A stretch of 64,000 bases of DNA. Origin: Marinifilum_A sediminis. GTDB taxonomy: Bacteria > Bacteroidota > Bacteroidia > Bacteroidales > Marinifilaceae. A program made the position numbers and the translations under genes. Shown here piece after piece: positions 27,743 to 35,862 of the stretch. The notes beneath the pieces were generated by a model. It had not been told where the DNA came from and did no database searches. It worked only from the letters and a program-made list of their open reading frames with translations. Position 1 is the stretch's first letter; every line of letters starts with the position of its first letter. The DNA lies in the NCBI GenBank assembly GCA_947496465.1, contig CANMCX010000001.1, positions 558,001 to 622,000 of the forward strand, given 5' to 3'.

Positions 27743-29122
27743 ATGACGAGTCAAAAAAACGGAAAAATATTAGCTATTGATGACAATGAGGATATATTAT
27801 TCTCATTAAAATTACTCCTAAAACAACATGTTGAATTAATCCATACAGAATCTGATCCAGAATTGATTCCTAAATTAATGAAACAAGAGAGCTATGATGT
27901 TATACTACTTGACATGAATTTTACTAAAGATGCAATTAGTGGACAAGAAGGTTATCATTGGCTAAACAAAATTCTTGAAATTGATATAAGAGCAGTTGTT
28001 TTATTTATTACGGCATATGGTGATATCGAAAAATCAGTAAAAGCTATAAAAGCTGGAGCTACTGATTTTATTTTGAAACCTTGGCAAAATGAAAAATTAT
28101 TAGCTACAATTTCTTCTGCAATTAAACTACGAAGATCGAAAGAAGAAGTAAGCGAACTTAAAACCAAACAAAAAGAATTAAATGCAGTTCTCGACCAACC
28201 ATTTAATGATTTTATAGGTACCTCGCCAGAAATGCAACAAGTCTTTTCAACGATCACTAAGGTTGCTAAAACTGATGCAAATGTTTTAATTTTGGGTGAA
28301 AACGGAACAGGAAAAGAACTGGTAGCTCGTGCATTACACCGTAATTCGAGCAGAAGAGATGAAGTTTTTATAAGTGTAGACCTTGGGGCGATAAACGAAA
28401 ACCTTTTTGAAAGTGAACTTTTTGGACATGTAAAAGGTGCATTCACCGATGCCAGAACAGATAGACCTGGAAGATTTGAAATTGCCTCGGGAGGTACTCT
28501 ATTTCTAGATGAGATAGGAAACTTAAGCTTGCCAATGCAGGCAAAACTATTAACCGTACTTGAAAGAAGAGAAGTTATTCGTGTTGGATCAAATAAACCT
28601 ATTCCTATTGATATCAGATTAATTTGTGCTACCAATATGCCACTAAAACAGATGGCTGCCGAAGAAAAATATCGTCAGGATTTAGTTTATAGAATCAATA
28701 CCGTAGAAATTGGCTTACCTGCACTTCGTGAGAGATACGAAGATATTCCTTTGCTAGCGAATCACTTTTTGGATATCTATTCGAAAAAGTACAAAAAAAG
28801 AATCAACACCCTTACCAAAGCTTGTTTAAATAAATTATATGACTACGAATGGCCTGGTAATGTGAGAGAGCTACAACACCAAATGGAACGAGCAGTAATT
28901 ATGGCTGATGATAAGAACCTTGAACCTAGCGATTTTCAAATTAGTACAGAAAGAGGACAACAAGATGATGTTGAGTTCGATTCTTATAACCTTGAAGAGG
29001 TAGAGAAAAATATCATTCAAAAAGTTCTTAAAACCAATAAAGGAAACATTTCAAAAGCGGCAGGTGAACTTGGACTGACGCGTACATCACTATACCGAAG
29101 ACTCGAAAAATATGGTTTATAA
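27743..29122 (+). CDS. Sigma-54-dependent response regulator (NtrC family)
   Basis: 459 residues in the classic three-domain plan. The receiver domain (about 7-125) has phospho-acceptor D57 (VILLDMNF), acidic pair D13-D14 and the KPW lysine. The AAA+ domain (about 155-385) has Walker A GENGTGKE, the sigma-54 contact loop GAFTDA (usually GAFTGA), Walker B GTLFLDEIG and arginine-finger region. The C-terminal Fis-type HTH is NISKAAGELGLTRTSLYRRL. Phosphorylated dimers should bind an upstream palindrome, form a hexamer and open sigma-54 promoters. It overlaps the histidine kinase gene by 11 bp and is divergent from the HlyD-ABC efflux operon, its probable target. The GAFTDA variant may affect sigma-54 contact; it occurs in activators that are otherwise intact. 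Confidence 0.95.
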   Translation: MTSQKNGKILAIDDNEDILFSLKLLLKQHVELIHTESDPELIPKLMKQESYDVILLDMNFTKDAISGQEGYHWLNKILEIDIRAVVLFITAYGDIEKSVKAIKAGATDFILKPWQNEKLLATISSAIKLRRSKEEVSELKTKQKELNAVLDQPFNDFIGTSPEMQQVFSTITKVAKTDANVLILGENGTGKELVARALHRNSSRRDEVFISVDLGAINENLFESELFGHVKGAFTDARTDRPGRFEIASGGTLFLDEIGNLSLPMQAKLLTVLERREVIRVGSNKPIPIDIRLICATNMPLKQMAAEEKYRQDLVYRINTVEIGLPALRERYEDIPLLANHFLDIYSKKYKKRINTLTKACLNKLYDYEWPGNVRELQHQMERAVIMADDKNLEPSDFQISTERGQQDDVEFDSYNLEEVEKNIIQKVLKTNKGNISKAAGELGLTRTSLYRRLEKYGL

Positions 29123-30470
29123 AAGCTTTAGAATTAATTTTATTATTAGAATTATTGTCCTTTCTGCAACAATCTTTCTCCTGTTTTATCTTGTCGCAAA
29201 GAAAAGCTTATACTTTACGGCAAGCTTAACTATGATTGCCATAGTATATCAGATTTATGAAATTATCAGATATGTAGAAAAAACCAACCGATTACTTAAA
29301 AACTTTCTGGAATCTATTCGATATTCCGATTTTACTCGAAATTTCCAGGTTCAAGGATTAGGAAGTTCTTTTGATAAATTGCAGGAATCTTTCAATGCAG
29401 TTATTACTGATTTTCAAAAAATTCGTGCAGAAAAAGAGGAACATTACTTTTATCTGCAAACCGTAATTCAACACATTGGTATCAGTTTGATCGCATTTCA
29501 TCGCGACGGTAAGGTTGAGATGATTAATAATGCTTCAAAAAAGTTATTTCAAATTAGCAATCTAAAAAAAATTCAGGATCTTAAATCCTTTAATCCTGAA
29601 CTTGTTGATGCATTGCTAAAATTAAAACATGGTGAAAACACTCTTGTTAAAGTTGTTGATAACGAAGATATTCTGAAATTAGCCGTTTACGCTACTGAGT
29701 TCAAAATTAACAACCGTCAGGTAATTTTGGTTTCAATAAAAAACATTCAATACGAGCTTGAAGAGCAAGAAATAGAATCGTGGCAAAAACTAATTCGTGT
29801 ATTGACTCATGAAATCATGAATTCTATTACACCTATTTCATCGTTGTCTACAACGCTTACAACCATACTTGATGACTTTGGTGAAAACAATACCAATAAA
29901 TTCCAGGACGACGATCTGGAAACTCTTAATGAGGTTAAAATGGCTCTTGAAACCATTCACAAAAGAAGTTCTGGTTTACTTCATTTTGTTGATACTTATA
30001 GAAACCTAACTAAAATTCCTAAGCCAAGCTTTGGCATTTTTCAGGTACAAAAACTTTTTGATAACATTCACCGATTAATGGAAGAAGAAATCAGAAGAAA
30101 TAATATTGAGTGCAACATTAGTATCAATCCGGAATCAATAGAATTATCTGCAGACGAACAATTAATAGAACAGGTTTTAATCAATTTACTTAAAAATTCG
30201 ATTCATGCTCTTGAAAATACTTCGAATCCAAAAATTGAAATGAAAGCCTTTATGAATAAACGAGGAAGGATATCAATTCAGGTAAGTGATAATGGGCAAG
30301 GAATTATTAAGGAAGTTTTAGACAAAGTCTTTATTCCATTCTTTACAACCAAACCAAAAGGGTCGGGAATTGGTCTTAGCCTTTCAAAACAAATATTACG
30401 ACTACACGGAGGTACTATAACAGCTCAATCTGAACCAAACGAAAGAACTAGTTTTACCTTAACTTTTTAG
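29112..30470 (+). CDS. Sensor histidine kinase (NtrY-like), partner of the sigma-54 regulator
   Basis: 452 residues. Two N-terminal membrane helices (about 8-45, IIVLSATIFLLFYLVAK and LTMIAIVYQIYEI) have almost no periplasmic loop, so it probably senses a membrane or cytosolic signal. A HAMP-like/PAS region (about 60-200) is followed by the dimerisation helix with phospho-acceptor His in LTHEIMNSITPISSL. The catalytic domain has the N-box NLLKNSIHAL, G1 DNGQGI and G2 GSGIGLSLSKQ. The start codon overlaps the end of the regulator gene by 11 bp, which implies coupled synthesis. It should phosphorylate D57 of the regulator and so control the divergent efflux operon. Confidence 0.93.
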   Translation: MVYKSFRINFIIRIIVLSATIFLLFYLVAKKSLYFTASLTMIAIVYQIYEIIRYVEKTNRLLKNFLESIRYSDFTRNFQVQGLGSSFDKLQESFNAVITDFQKIRAEKEEHYFYLQTVIQHIGISLIAFHRDGKVEMINNASKKLFQISNLKKIQDLKSFNPELVDALLKLKHGENTLVKVVDNEDILKLAVYATEFKINNRQVILVSIKNIQYELEEQEIESWQKLIRVLTHEIMNSITPISSLSTTLTTILDDFGENNTNKFQDDDLETLNEVKMALETIHKRSSGLLHFVDTYRNLTKIPKPSFGIFQVQKLFDNIHRLMEEEIRRNNIECNISINPESIELSADEQLIEQVLINLLKNSIHALENTSNPKIEMKAFMNKRGRISIQVSDNGQGIIKEVLDKVFIPFFTTKPKGSGIGLSLSKQILRLHGGTITAQSEPNERTSFTLTF

Positions 30471-30574
30471 TCAATGCTGTAAGAATTAACATTCTAATAA
30501 TTTTAATTTAAGAAATTCTTTCATTAAATTTAAAGGGCAAATAAATTTCTAACCCTTAATAAACTTTACAGCAT

Positions 30575-30823
30575 ATGACTAAGACAATCACATTTAATGA
30601 GCTAAGACAGATTAAGGATCGTTTGCCAGACGGCAGTATGCAAAGGATTGCAGAAGATTTACAGTTAAACGTTGAAACAGTTAGAAATTATTTTGGTGGA
30701 AGAAATTTTGAAAAAGGTAAAAGTACGGGAATACATGTTGAACAAGGTCCTAATGGTGGAATTGTTGAACTAGACGATACTACAATTTTAGATTGTGCAT
30801 TTCGTATTCTGGAGAATGCCTAA
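30575..30823 (+). CDS. Small HTH DNA-binding protein
   Basis: 82 residues. Residues 8-40 (LRQIKDRLPDGSMQRIAEDLQLNVETVRNYFGGRN) read as a helix-turn-helix with recognition helix NVETVRNYF. The C-terminal part has a glycine-rich stretch (GIHVEQGPNGGIVELDD) and a closing helix (ILDCAFRILENA). I recall similar small proteins as widespread in Bacteroidota, but no function has been assigned to my knowledge. It has its own 104-bp upstream spacer and a terminator, so it is probably a single-gene transcript. Targets unknown. Confidence 0.8.
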   Translation: MTKTITFNELRQIKDRLPDGSMQRIAEDLQLNVETVRNYFGGRNFEKGKSTGIHVEQGPNGGIVELDDTTILDCAFRILENA

Positions 30824-30847
30824 AAAAGATTTCAACATCAGATAATA

Positions 30848-30887
30848 TAAAAAAGGGCTTTGAAGTAAATTCACGGCCCTTTTTTTA
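30848..30887. terminator. Bidirectional terminator between the HTH gene and rex
   Basis: AGGGC (30854-30858) pairs with GCCCT (30876-30880), flanked by A-rich and T-rich runs that lengthen the stem and supply U-tracts in both directions. The genes on either side converge. Confidence 0.85.
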
Positions 30888-30904
30888 TACCCTATATCTT
30901 CTGA

Positions 30905-31561
30905 TTAAGATTCTTTTCGTTCGTTGTGCAACTTGTTAAAAATAATAGCCAAATTAGAATACAAGGTCGTGTTCTGTACTATTATATCCTCAGGAACCTT
31001 AATTCGCGCCGGAGTAAAATTCCAAATTGCTTTTATTCCCCATGCAACCATTAAATCGGCAACAGTTTGAGCATTCTCAGCAGGAACAGTTATAATTCCC
31101 ATTATAACGTTTAATTCCTGAGCCAAATCTCTAAATTGATCTATATGGAAAACCTCAACATCGTTTATTTTACGACCTATTGTTGATGGATTAACATCAA
31201 AGGCAGCAACAATATTTAAACCAAAATGAGTTAATCCACTATCATGAAGTAATGCGGAACCCAATGAACCTGCACCTACAAGGAAAGCATTATCCATAAC
31301 CGAAAACCCTAAGAAATCGGATAAAACATCTACAATTGCTTTTACCTCGTAACCAACTCTGGTTTTACCCACAATTGTAGTATACGATAAATCTTTGGTT
31401 ACCTGAGTAGGATCAATATTCATGTAGTTCGCAATCTGTGTTGACGAAACAAATTGTTGACCTTTTCTCGATAAACCTTCTGCAAATGCTAAATAGGATG
31501 GCATGCGCCTAATTGTAGGCTCCGGAACCCCCTGCATATTTTTTTTAGAAATTTGAACCAT
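30905..31561 (-). CDS. rex: Redox-sensing transcriptional repressor Rex
   Basis: 218 residues. The N-terminal winged helix (about 15-85) has the Rex signature PEPTIRRMPSYLAF, SSTQIANYMNIDPTQVTKDLSY and VGYEV. A Rossmann fold follows, with the NAD(H) loop LVGAGSLGSALL (about 93-104) and acidic residue AAFDVNP after beta2; the domain-swapped C-terminal helix is present (LYSNLAIIFNKL). Known: Rex represses fermentation and respiration genes when NADH/NAD+ is low and lets go when NADH rises. In a cell with an [FeFe] hydrogenase it is a plausible regulator of H2-linked redox balance, although no Rex box was seen upstream of the hydrogenase here. A 22-bp inverted repeat lies upstream of rex. Confidence 0.95.
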   Translation of the reverse strand: MVQISKKNMQGVPEPTIRRMPSYLAFAEGLSRKGQQFVSSTQIANYMNIDPTQVTKDLSYTTIVGKTRVGYEVKAIVDVLSDFLGFSVMDNAFLVGAGSLGSALLHDSGLTHFGLNIVAAFDVNPSTIGRKINDVEVFHIDQFRDLAQELNVIMGIITVPAENAQTVADLMVAWGIKAIWNFTPARIKVPEDIIVQNTTLYSNLAIIFNKLHNERKES

Positions 31562-31589
31562 AGTATTTTGCTTACACCTAAAATCAAAA

Positions 31590-31597
31590 CAAAAGTA
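31590..31597 (-). promoter_or_regulatory. -7 promoter box (TAnnTTTG) upstream of rex
   Basis: The minus strand reads TACTTTTG, 29 nt upstream of the rex ATG. No TTTG is seen at the usual -33 spacing. Confidence 0.4.
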
Positions 31598-31608
31598 AAG
31601 AAGTTTTC

Positions 31609-31630
31609 ATTAAAGAAAAATTTCTTTAAT
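31609..31630. promoter_or_regulatory. Inverted repeat in the rex promoter (possible operator)
   Basis: ATTAAAGAAA-AA-TTTCTTTAAT: two perfect 10-bp arms around 2 bp. It lies just upstream of the rex -7 box, where a repressor would block polymerase. It does not match the textbook Rex box (TTGTGAA-N4-TTCACAA), so autoregulation is only a guess. AT-richness lowers the significance. Confidence 0.4.
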
Positions 31631-31713
31631 ACTTTTTTTTAATTAGTAATTCTATTTTGAATATATGGCGCTGGGGATATAAGGCTAAAACAACATTTAA
31701 CCTTCTGAAATAG

Positions 31714-31788
31714 TGGGCGATATAGGATTCGAACCTATGACCCCTTGGGTGTAAACCAAGTGCTCTGAACCAACTGAGCTAATCGCCC
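31714..31788 (-). tRNA. tRNA-Val (anticodon UAC)
   Basis: The minus strand folds into a full cloverleaf. The acceptor stem is GGGCGAT / ATCGCCC with discriminator A, the D-arm GCTCAGTTGGTTCAGAGC, the anticodon stem CTTGG / CCAAG with loop TTTACAC (anticodon TAC), and the T-arm ATAGG-TTCGAATC-CTAT. CCA is not encoded (the next bases are CTA), so the cca gene product must add it. Confidence 0.97.
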
Positions 31789-31845
31789 TTGAGGCTGCAA
31801 ATATAAGCAGATTATTTTATGCTGCAATAAAAAAGTGATTTTTGT

Positions 31846-33132
31846 TTAAACAACTTCAGCAACTACAAATGTACTTCCACCAACAAAAATTAGATCCTCA
31901 TCAGAAGAATTTGCAATTGCATTCTCCAAGGCTTCTGATACCAAAGCATATGCATTTCCAACTAATCCAAACTTTTTTGCCTGCTCTTTAAGAACATTTT
32001 CATCCAATGCTCTTGGAATCGAAGCTTTGGTAAAATAGTAAGTTGCTTCCTTTGGCATCAAACTCAATACTTCTTCAATATTCTTATCATCTACCATTCC
32101 AAATACAAAACTTAGTTTTCTGTATTCAGTTCTCTCAATTTGCTCTAATATTTCTCTAATTCCGGCAACATTGTGTCCCGTATCGCATATAACCTTAGGA
32201 TTATTCTGAAGAATCTGCCAACGACCTAAAAGTCCGGTATTTTTTACAATATTTTCCAAACCCTTTTTCAAATCACTCTGTCTAATCTCAATTCCTAACT
32301 TAACCAATTCATCGCAAGTGCAAATTGCCGTTCTTATATTATCTTGCTGATATTGTCCCAATAAATCACACGACAGTTCTATCTGATTATCATTTAAACC
32401 AGACATATAATTCAACTTCTGAATTTCTTTTTGAGAATTAGCACTCACTAATGTGTAAATATCTTCAGCAAAATAAAGTTCAGTATCTCTTTCGTCAGCT
32501 ATAGCACAAAACAAATCAGCAATTTCAGGTTGTTTTTTTCCAACAATCACAGGAATATCTTTTTTTATTATACCTGCTTTTTCTCTTGCAATATCAACCA
32601 ATTCCGTTCCTAAAAAGGCTGTGTGATCTTTGCTAATATTTGTGATTACCGATAAAAGAGGAGCTATAATATTTGTTGAATCCAATCTTCCTCCCAATCC
32701 TACTTCAATTACTGCGATGTCTACTTTTTCTTTTTCAAAATAATCAAAAGCCATTGCCACTGTCATTTCGAAAAAAGAGGGATGTAACTCTTCAAATTTT
32801 TCTTTATTATTTTCTATAAAATCAATAACAGCATCTTCTGTAATAAGCTCACCGTTAATTTTAATTCTCTCTCGAAAATCACGCAAATGAGGAGATGTAT
32901 ACAAGCCAACTTTTAATCCAGATTCTTGTAAAACTGAAGCTACAGAATGTGAAACTGACCCCTTTCCATTTGTTCCAGCTACATGAACAGTCTTAAATTT
33001 TGTATGTGGGTGATTGAAATAGTTATCTAAAGCCAAAGTAGTATCTAAGTTCGCCTTATAAGCAGCTTTTCCTGTACGTTGATACATAGGCAGCTGAGTA
33101 AACATATAATCTAAAGTTTCCTGGTAATTCAT
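31846..33132 (-). CDS. folC: Bifunctional folylpolyglutamate / dihydrofolate synthase
   Basis: 428 residues of the Mur-ligase superfamily. The ATP-binding P-loop is VAGTNGKGSVSHSVASVL (about 49-66), followed by the folate-loop region SPHLRDFRERIKINGE, the metal-binding and lysine region IEVGLGGRLDSTN and SVITNISKDHTAFLG, and the C-terminal domain with ICDTGHNVAGIREIL. The enzyme adds glutamate to dihydropteroate and to reduced folates, which keeps folates in the cell. It is a single gene on the minus strand between PhoH (divergent) and tRNA-Val (same strand, downstream). The 263-bp spacer upstream to PhoH contains no recognisable site. Confidence 0.94.
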   Translation of the reverse strand: MNYQETLDYMFTQLPMYQRTGKAAYKANLDTTLALDNYFNHPHTKFKTVHVAGTNGKGSVSHSVASVLQESGLKVGLYTSPHLRDFRERIKINGELITEDAVIDFIENNKEKFEELHPSFFEMTVAMAFDYFEKEKVDIAVIEVGLGGRLDSTNIIAPLLSVITNISKDHTAFLGTELVDIAREKAGIIKKDIPVIVGKKQPEIADLFCAIADERDTELYFAEDIYTLVSANSQKEIQKLNYMSGLNDNQIELSCDLLGQYQQDNIRTAICTCDELVKLGIEIRQSDLKKGLENIVKNTGLLGRWQILQNNPKVICDTGHNVAGIREILEQIERTEYRKLSFVFGMVDDKNIEEVLSLMPKEATYYFTKASIPRALDENVLKEQAKKFGLVGNAYALVSEALENAIANSSDEDLIFVGGSTFVVAEVV

Positions 33133-33395
33133 AATAAATTCGATACAGAAATTGTTGTTTTTGCAAAGAAGTATAAAATTTTTTAAAAAAGTATTTTACA
33201 TCGTAATTTTCCTTCAAAAATTGCTAAATTAAAAGTATAATTGCTGTCAGGAATTGAATCTAAAAAAATCCATCTTACCTTTTATAGATTTATTCTAATA
33301 ACCAGAAGTTTAACCTCATTCTTTTCTGATCAGCTGAATTCTAAGCATCAAATCGATCAATTGTTGGTCGTTATTAACCTCTAAAATCTTAAGTT

Positions 33396-34724
33396 ATGGC
33401 TAAACTCAAAAAGATTTTCGTTTTGGATACCAATGTAATCCTTCACGACTTTAACTCGATTTATAATTTTGAAGAAAACGATGTTATTATTCCTATTACA
33501 GTTCTCGAAGAGCTTGATAAGTTTAAGAAAGGAAACGATCAAATAAATTTTCACGCCAGAGAATTTAGCAGAGAACTTGACAGAATATCAGGAGATAAGC
33601 TTTTTACTGATGGTGTAAACCTGGGAAAAGGACTAGGGAATTTATTCATTGAAACGGGAAAAGAATTTTCTCAGGAAATGAAAACATCCTTTCAAGAGAA
33701 TATTCCAGATCATAGAATTTTAGCAATTACCGAGCACATTTTCAAACAATACAAACGTAAAAAGGTGATTTTGGTATCAAAAGATATCAACCTAAGAATG
33801 AAGGCAAAATCACTTGGAATTCCTGCTGAAGATTACAAAAATGATCAGGTACAAGATTTAGATGATGTGATTAGTTTAGGAATTACTACTCTTGAAAATT
33901 TCGATGATGCAAAAATTTCCACTCTATATAAATCCAATGAAGGTATTCCTGAAGATGAATTTAACGAAAGTATACCTAACGGACATGAATATTACATTTT
34001 GAAAGGAGCTTCATCGAGTGCCCTGGCACATTTTGATCCAATAGAAAAATTAATTACCCGAGTAGAGAAACCCAATGCTTACGGAATATTCCCTAGAAAT
34101 GCAGAACAAACTTTTTCAATGCATGCTCTTTTGGACACGAAAATTTCCTTGGTTGCATTAACCGGACGAGCTGGTACTGGAAAAACGCTTCTGGCTTTGG
34201 CTACCGCACTTGCTCAAATAGATATGTACGATCAAATATTTTTAGCAAGACCCATTGTTGCATTAGCCAATAAAGATTTGGGTTATTTACCTGGTGATGC
34301 TAATGAAAAAATTGGTCCTTACATGCAACCATTGTTCGACAACTTGAGTGTAATAAAACACAAATTTAATATTCACAGCAAAGAGTATCTTAAAATTGAT
34401 GAACTTTTAAAAGATGATAGATTACAAATAACACCACTGGCTTACATACGTGGTAGAAGTTTATCTAATACATTCTTTATTGTAGACGAAGCACAAAACC
34501 TTACACCTCACGAAATCAAAACAATTATTACCCGAGCAGGCGAAGGAACAAAAATGATATTCACTGGAGATATTGAACAAATTGATTCCCCTTATCTGGA
34601 TAAAAAATCGAACGGGTTGGCATATTTATCAGACAGAATGAAAGGTCAGGATATTTTCGCTCATGTGAACCTTATTAAAGGAGAAAGAAGTCACTTAGCT
34701 GAACTTGCAAGTAATTTACTGTAA
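33396..34724 (+). CDS. PhoH-like protein (PIN domain plus PhoH ATPase)
   Basis: 442 residues. The N-terminal PIN ribonuclease domain (about 5-150) starts KIFVLDTNVILHDFNSIYNF and has further acidic residues (VLEELDKFKKG; LVSKDINLRMKAKS). The PhoH/RecD-like ATPase (about 225-440) has Walker A LTGRAGTGKTLLALATALAQ, Walker B NTFFIVDEAQNLTPHE and the motif FTGDIEQIDSPY. Known: PIN-PhoH (PhoH2) proteins act as RNA helicase-nucleases, sometimes within toxin-antitoxin pairs. No antitoxin-sized gene precedes this one, so it is probably the long housekeeping form. A 10-bp stem hairpin at 34776-34799 follows. Confidence 0.93.
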   Translation: MAKLKKIFVLDTNVILHDFNSIYNFEENDVIIPITVLEELDKFKKGNDQINFHAREFSRELDRISGDKLFTDGVNLGKGLGNLFIETGKEFSQEMKTSFQENIPDHRILAITEHIFKQYKRKKVILVSKDINLRMKAKSLGIPAEDYKNDQVQDLDDVISLGITTLENFDDAKISTLYKSNEGIPEDEFNESIPNGHEYYILKGASSSALAHFDPIEKLITRVEKPNAYGIFPRNAEQTFSMHALLDTKISLVALTGRAGTGKTLLALATALAQIDMYDQIFLARPIVALANKDLGYLPGDANEKIGPYMQPLFDNLSVIKHKFNIHSKEYLKIDELLKDDRLQITPLAYIRGRSLSNTFFIVDEAQNLTPHEIKTIITRAGEGTKMIFTGDIEQIDSPYLDKKSNGLAYLSDRMKGQDIFAHVNLIKGERSHLAELASNLL

Positions 34725-34775
34725 CAATGACTCTTGCATTCCTCCTAAATTTATTTTAATTTGAATAGAGAATTG

Positions 34776-34799
34776 GAACTCATTTGAAAAAATGAGTTC
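34776..34799 (+). terminator. Hairpin between phoH-like and ppx-like genes
   Basis: GAACTCATTT-GAAA-AAATGAGTTC, a perfect 10-bp stem 52 bp past the phoH stop. No T-run follows (TATCCC), so it may be an attenuator or mRNA-end stabiliser and not a strict intrinsic terminator. Confidence 0.45.
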
Positions 34800-34826
34800 T
34801 ATCCCATTAAATGAAATTTACCGCGT

Positions 34827-35732
34827 ATGAAAATTATGAAATTTGCCGCCATTGACATCGGATCTAACGCAATCCGACTGCTGTTTATGAATGTATTTGA
34901 GGAAGGTGGAAATACGCATTTTAAAAAATCATCTTTAATCAGAGTTCCAATTCGATTGGGAACCGACACCTTTATTGATAAGTTTATTTCTCCAACAAAA
35001 GGCGAAAAACTTATCAAAGCAATGAAAGCCTTTCGTAATCTTATGGAAGTACACGAGGTGGTAAATTACCGTGCTTGTGCGACTTCAGCAATGCGAGAAG
35101 CTGCCAATGGTGCGGAAATTATTCAACAAATTGAAGATGAAAGTCATATTAAAATTGATATTATAGATGGTAAAGAAGAAGCCAATATAATTTTTGATAA
35201 TAAAATTGCTGACAAGTTAGAACCCAACAAAGATTACCTTTATGTTGATGTTGGTGGTGGAAGTACCGAAATCACACTTTTTTCAAAAGGAATCTGTACT
35301 TTCTCGGCGTCATTCAATGTGGGTACAATTAAAATTTTAAAAGATTGCGTTCCAAAGGGAGAATTTATTCGGATTAAAGAATGTCTGTTAGACATTTGTC
35401 CAAATTGCGAGAACATTGAAATTATTGGCTCGGGCGGTAATATCAATCGATTGGTTAAACTTGCTACTCCAAAAAAGGAAAAACACCTTAGTTACAAAGA
35501 ATTAAAATCAATCTATTACGATCTGAAAATGTATTCATACGAAGATTTAATGATTAATTACGATATGAATCCCGATCGTGCTGATGTTATTATTCCTGCG
35601 GCTACCATATTCTTAAGCGTTATGGAATGGGCGAAGGCTGAGCGAATTCATGTACCTAAAATTGGTGTAACCGATGGTATTGTTCATCAACTTTACAAGG
35701 AATACAAGACTAATGAGCTCCTTATTAGTTAA
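34827..35732 (+). CDS. Ppx/GppA-family exopolyphosphatase
   Basis: 301 residues, a one-module member of the ASKHA superfamily. The phosphate-1 loop AAIDIGSNAIRLLF (about 7-20), the catalytic region ACATSAMREA, IDGKEEANIIF and phosphate-2 loop VDVGGGSTEITLF, and the adenosine-type loop IIGSGGNINRL are all present. It lacks the C-terminal HD-like domain found in E. coli Ppx (513 residues), as in short exopolyphosphatases such as those of actinobacteria. It should remove terminal phosphates from polyphosphate and/or hydrolyse pppGpp. M4 (34836) is an alternative start. It is not next to a polyphosphate kinase. Confidence 0.9.
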   Translation: MKIMKFAAIDIGSNAIRLLFMNVFEEGGNTHFKKSSLIRVPIRLGTDTFIDKFISPTKGEKLIKAMKAFRNLMEVHEVVNYRACATSAMREAANGAEIIQQIEDESHIKIDIIDGKEEANIIFDNKIADKLEPNKDYLYVDVGGGSTEITLFSKGICTFSASFNVGTIKILKDCVPKGEFIRIKECLLDICPNCENIEIIGSGGNINRLVKLATPKKEKHLSYKELKSIYYDLKMYSYEDLMINYDMNPDRADVIIPAATIFLSVMEWAKAERIHVPKIGVTDGIVHQLYKEYKTNELLIS

Positions 35733-35749
35733 AAACGTATTTCTTTTTG

Positions 35750-35757
35750 TAGATTTG
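35750..35757 (+). promoter_or_regulatory. -7 promoter box (TAnnTTTG) upstream of mtaB
   Basis: TAGATTTG lies just after ppx and about 105 nt upstream of the preferred mtaB ATG (35863), or 48 nt from the earlier ATG at 35806. No TTTG is present at the standard -33 spacing. Confidence 0.35.
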
Positions 35758-35862
35758 CAAATCATTTAATTTAGATAATTTTGAGCTATTTCAATTCATT
35801 TTGAAATGGTTCTTTTTTTATCTGAAAATCAAAAAAAAACAATCAGCAGAAGGGAAGAAAAT

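Noticed and set aside
27955..28635. 226-codon open frame on the minus strand
   Set aside because: Lies entirely antisense to the sigma-54 response regulator, whose domains and motifs are unmistakable; the antisense product is low-complexity and lacks domain-like features.
33396..34724. PIN-PhoH protein as the toxin of a toxin-antitoxin pair
   Set aside because: The 263-bp upstream spacer has no antitoxin-sized ORF, and the next gene downstream is an exopolyphosphatase.
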